NCBI RefSeq assembly: GCF_918797505.1
Contig: NC_092802.1
Span: forward strand, 12,853,480 to 12,917,479
DNA: 64,000 bases
Direction of reading: 5' to 3'
Origin: Bemisia tabaci
Lineage: Eukaryota > Arthropoda > Insecta > Hemiptera > Aleyrodidae
Under the pieces are notes generated by a model, which worked only from the letters and a program-made list of their open reading frames with translations, was not told the DNA's origin and ran no database searches. A program made the translations under genes and the position numbers. This document shows positions 60,559-64,000 of the stretch, piece by piece (the stretch's first letter is position 1; the number at the start of each line of letters is the position of its first letter).

Positions 60559-60723
60559 CTCATTTCTCTTAGAGATGGTCCACAAATTTGCGCAATATCG
60601 GGTACTTACAGTAAACAGAAAAAAACTCAGGATAACAAATCGCCACCATCCGACCTAAGTATTACGAGCGCCATGTGGCCTTTAAAAAATATCCGGCGCC
60701 ATTTTATTTTTTTATAGTTTGTG

Positions 60724-60951
60724 CATTGGAAAAAAAACTCATTGAATCTAGAGTCCAGAATCTTAAAAACTTCGACAAGAAAAAATACTCTTGATTCAAT
60801 CAGATTTAAGCTTAAATCAAGAACCAAGCTTCTTAATTTGAGCGGATTTCCTTTTGATTTAAGCTTGAATCTGATTTAATCAAGAGTCCTTTTCCTTGTC
60901 GATGTTTTTAAGAGTCTGGACTCTAGATCCACTGTGTTTTTTTTTCCAGTG
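60724..60951. mobile_element. MITE family A
   Basis: CATTGGAAAAAAAACTCATT and TTTTTTTTCCAGTG ends; interior as in the other family A copies. Confidence 0.8.
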
Positions 60952-61494
60952 TGCTGAATTTAGCACAGAGATCCGTAAAAAAAATATTGGTGCGAAGATA
61001 TGGTCATACAGTTTAAGTTTTTGTCGACTTAAGTCATTTATTTGTCCACTGACTGCCATATTTGGATTTCATTTTGCTAAGAAGAGCTACTAATTCTGAC
61101 TCTCCTAAAAAACAACATGTCGTCACCTTCCAAAGTATCGCAAGCGCCATGCGACGTTTAAACATTGCCGCCGCCATTTTATTTTTTTTTACCGAGACAT
61201 TTTTCAAAGAAACTGGCCGAAAATTTCACTAAATTTACTTCGTGCTGTCGATAAAATTAAGTGAAATTTGCAAAAAAATGCATCCAACAATTCCTCTGTA
61301 AAAAAATTAAAATGGCGGCCGATATTAATCGTCACATGGCGCTTGTGATACTTTGGTTGGAATAAGGTGACGAAATGCTATCCAAAAGCTTACCGCATGG
61401 TGACGACGAACACATGTGCTATTCGAACGGTGTTTTTTGGATAAAAACGAGTAAAATAAGCTGTTGTTAAAAAGTGTCTAATTTTTAAATGCGT

Positions 61495-61645
61495 GCTTAG
61501 CAGCTTGCTGCCAGCGCGTAACGCGCGCTGGCGCCTACAAACCTAACAGGGATACTTCACGCATTGCGCAATGCGTGAAGTATCCCTGTTAGGTTTGTAG
61601 GCGCTGCCCGCTCGCCCGCCGAGCCGCAGCGTGCCACGGCACCTC
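61495..61645. repeat. Family J hairpin
   Basis: CCTACAAACCTAACAGGGAT faces its complement around a 10-bp GCATTGCGCAATGC palindrome. The right flank is the reverse complement of the flank of the 19.7-kb copy (GCAACTATTTCG, TGACAGGCATTC). Confidence 0.85.
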
Positions 61646-61859
61646 AAGCAACTATTTCGCAACAGAAGTGTTGCACAGTATCATGTGAAATTGAAGGCGC
61701 TTCAACATATTGAGAATGACAGGCATTCTTTAAAAATATGGAGCTTTCCTCGCAAGATAAATCACGTTACTACGGCACAAAAAGAGAGCGGTAGTCCAAA
61801 AGCTCACTAAGTCTTAGTATTTCCTTTAATAACTTTTAGGATAATTTTTGAATTTCATT

Positions 61860-62445
61860 CCAGAAAAAAAGTGCCTCAATTTAGGCAGTAATATTCTTAA
61901 GTATGCCGTCGAGAAGATTTTATCTTGAAAGAAGAATAAAGTAGCCGATGAAAGCGAGTTTCTGCTTGATGCAAGTGACTTTTCTTTTTATATAAGCATA
62001 TTTTTTCTTTAAACAAGCATTATTTTTTTTATTGATTCATGAAGAAATCTTCTCGGCGGTAAATTTGAGCATATTTCTGCTTGAATCGAGTCACTTTTTC
62101 CTATTATTAAGTTCAAAAATCATGATAAACGTAATTGAATACAGATATTAGGACTTAGTAAGTTTTTCGACTAAAACTCTCTTTTTGTCTTCGTCACTCG
62201 ATTGAAAGTGTGCGAGGGACTTTCGTGCTTTGAGAAAAAAAGAATACACACGGGTGTTAGTTTGTCTATTTGTAGTACCTACCTCCCTTGTCGATTGCAA
62301 CCACTCGCTTCTACCAATAGGATCCCTCCATATCCCGTTGGTCTTCTTCGCCGATCGCTTTGTCTATAAATCTCAGAGATAAATAGATATAAAATACCAA
62401 AGGGAAATAAGCAATCCTATTGGTAGAAACGGGTGGCTGCAATAG
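61860..62445. mobile_element. Worn family B-like and family Q elements
   Basis: 61,860-62,110 has weak B-like symmetry (GTCGAGAAGATT / AATCTTCTCGGCGG). 62,255-62,445 is a Q element (CAACCACTCG...GGATCC and inverse). Confidence 0.5.
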
Positions 62446-62499
62446 ACAAAAATTGTAAGTTTCTCAGTGTTGTTTCTTGTTTTCTAGCGAAATCCAGCG

Positions 62500-62690
62500 C
62501 ACTGAAAAAGAAGGAATCTTAAATTTGCCGCCAAGAGATATTTCTTCTCAAATCAAGAATTTTTCTGATTAATATAAGCTACTTTTTTGCTCAACTCAAG
62601 CATTATTTTTCTTGTATCAAGAAAAAGTCAGCTTAAAGCAAGATAAAAAAAAAGTTCTTGGCGGCAAATTTAAGATTTCTTTTTTCAGTG
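62500..62690. mobile_element. MITE family B
   Basis: CACTGAAAAAGAAGGAATC and TTTTTTCAGTG ends; TTGCCGCCAAGAG and CTTGGCGGCAA inside. Confidence 0.8.
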
Positions 62691-63079
62691 CGGAGAACTT
62701 TGGATTTTCGAACTCATTGCCCCTTCGGTAACACGCGAGAGTTCGTTCGTACGTTGTTTAGCGCCCCATTCAGTCCAAATGATCAATTTACCCCGACCGT
62801 GACCTTCCCCGAGCGGTTACACGCCCCGATCGCTCAGTTTATCGCGAAGATTTGCTCAATGAATGAAGCTGTTTGCCCGGCATACATCAAGGGTCTCGCA
62901 GCCCCGTGCGCTCGCACCGAAAACCGCCGATTCCCCGGCGAACCCGCGGGATCGCGGCGGGAATAACGGCATCCCCGCCCGGGAATTATTTCCCCGAGCA
63001 CGTCGCTCGTATAAATAAATACGCTGAATCATTTTTCGAGTGCTTTCGTCTATGAAAAAGTGTATTTCACCCCCTCCGC
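62691..63079. other. CpG-rich stretch without recognised gene
   Basis: GC- and CpG-rich compared with the surroundings, with an open + frame at 62658-62966 but no recognised family. GTATAAATAAATAC near 63,010 is TATA-like. Promoter or old repeat; undecided. Confidence 0.3.
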
Positions 63080-63243
63080 CAGTGGCATGGCGAGTTTTGC
63101 GATATATCGATTGCTATGCCATTTAAACCTATAAAAAGGATCGATAAAAAGGGTGTTCGCAGCGAGCACCTTAATAATCGATTCTTTCCCATAGGGTTAA
63201 ATGGCATAACAATCGATATATCGCAATTCACGCCACGCCACTG
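63080..63243. mobile_element. hAT-type MITE, family G, with perfect target duplication
   Basis: Ends CAGTGGCATGGCG and CGCCACGCCACTG. CCCTCCGC is duplicated at 63072-63079 and 63244-63251. Confidence 0.9.
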
Positions 63244-63601
63244 CCCTCCGCCGTCTCACCCCCTCGCCGTCTCACGTTCTCCGCCCTCCCCGATTGCCCC
63301 CGGGCGGAGTCGACAATAAGTGTGTTCGCCGTAAACGCGCCATTCACATTAAACTAATGCATTTTTGCAATCGGGGGATGCGTCGCTGCCGACCGGCGGA
63401 CGTGCCCCGATCCTGCACGTGCAAAAAGCTTAGAGATTTGGCAACGGTGTGGAAATTCCGCCGGGGGCCGGTGCCCCCCAATCCCCTCCCCAGCTAGAGT
63501 CGGGCTCTGTTGGGTGTCTATGGTTGCAGCCCCTCGGGGTTACCGGGAGTACCCGGCACCCCGGTCGATTTCCGGTTTCATGTTCTTTGCCACCCGTGGA
63601 T

Positions 63602-64000
63602 CAGTGGCGTGGCGTGCTTTTCGATCCATCGATATTTCCTCATTTGAAGCTGGGGTAAATAATCGATTATTAAGGTGTTCGCTGCAAACTCCCTGTTTAT
63701 TGATACTTTTCCATAGGTTTAAATGGCTGATCAATCGATACGTCGCAAAGCACTGTCAGTGGCGTGGCGTGCTTTTCGATCTATCGATGTTTCCCCATTT
63801 GAAGCTGTGGTGAATAATCGATTATTAAGGTGTTCACTGCGAACGCCCTGTTTATCAATACTTTTCCATAGGTTTAAATGGCAGATCAATCGATACATCG
63901 CAAAGCACGCCACACCACTGCCAGGGGCGTGGCGAGGCGTGCTGTTCGGTCTATCGATGTTTCCACATTTGAAACTGTGGTAAATAATCGATTATTAAGG
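63602..64000. repeat. Tandem array of family G elements at the window edge
   Basis: Three units in one orientation start at about 63,604, 63,762 and 63,927 (CAGTGGCGTGGCGTGCTTTT and variants) with a period of about 160 bp. The third runs off the window. The unit orientation is opposite to the copy at 63,080. Confidence 0.85.

Noticed and set aside
63602..64000. CRISPR-like array
   Set aside because: The units are about 160 bp, whole hAT-type MITEs with inverted ends, in a eukaryotic genome; no spacer logic.

Overview
The window looks like nuclear DNA of an insect, most likely a sap-feeding hemipteran (whitefly-like). This rests on AT-rich sequence, GT-AG introns of up to about 20 kb, an animal-type guanylate cyclase gene, and very dense miniature inverted-repeat transposons (MITEs). 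The species assignment is inference. Recognisable coding sequence is only a few percent of the window.

Region 1 (1-11,000, + strand) holds a tandem family of genes for secreted proteins. Three first exons share a signal peptide, a Ser/Pro-rich segment and the start of a cysteine-containing domain. Copy 3 appears intact. Its first exon (7034-7926) ends in a GT donor overlapping an apparent stop and continues in frame at 10104 after a 2.2-kb intron. The two halves rebuild a domain that I recognise from secreted gamma-proteobacterial, toxin-like proteins; the exact family name is uncertain. The protein ends in a 4 x 16-residue repeat. Copies 1 and 2 are decayed: copy 1 has a nonsense codon, a MITE insertion and a truncation, and copy 2 has a nonsense codon and no second exon. 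This is the best candidate for an undescribed system: a bacterial toxin-like domain captured by an insect, given a secretion signal and introns, and amplified.

Region 2 (11,000-32,500) is repeat-rich. It contains a CpG-rich patch with a TATA box near 13.9 kb, a signal-peptide exon with a promoter on the minus strand near 21.8 kb, and a short Tyr/Trp/Asp-rich terminal exon near 26.0 kb.

Region 3 (32,588-57,888, - strand) is the 3' end of a guanylate cyclase gene: four exons carrying the second half of the catalytic domain and a Pro/His-rich tail, with introns of 1.3, 3.0 and 20.3 kb. The 5' part lies beyond the window or was not found. The introns are filled with MITEs, an 8-bp-TSD hAT element, a SINE, a degraded mariner fragment and a 3.94-kb element with about 136-bp terminal inverted repeats.

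Region 4 (57,900-64,000) is more nested MITEs, a minus-strand signal-peptide exon near 60.5 kb and a tandem array of a hAT-type MITE running off the end. About twenty repeat families recur. Many share CACTG(G)AAAA ends although their interiors are unrelated.
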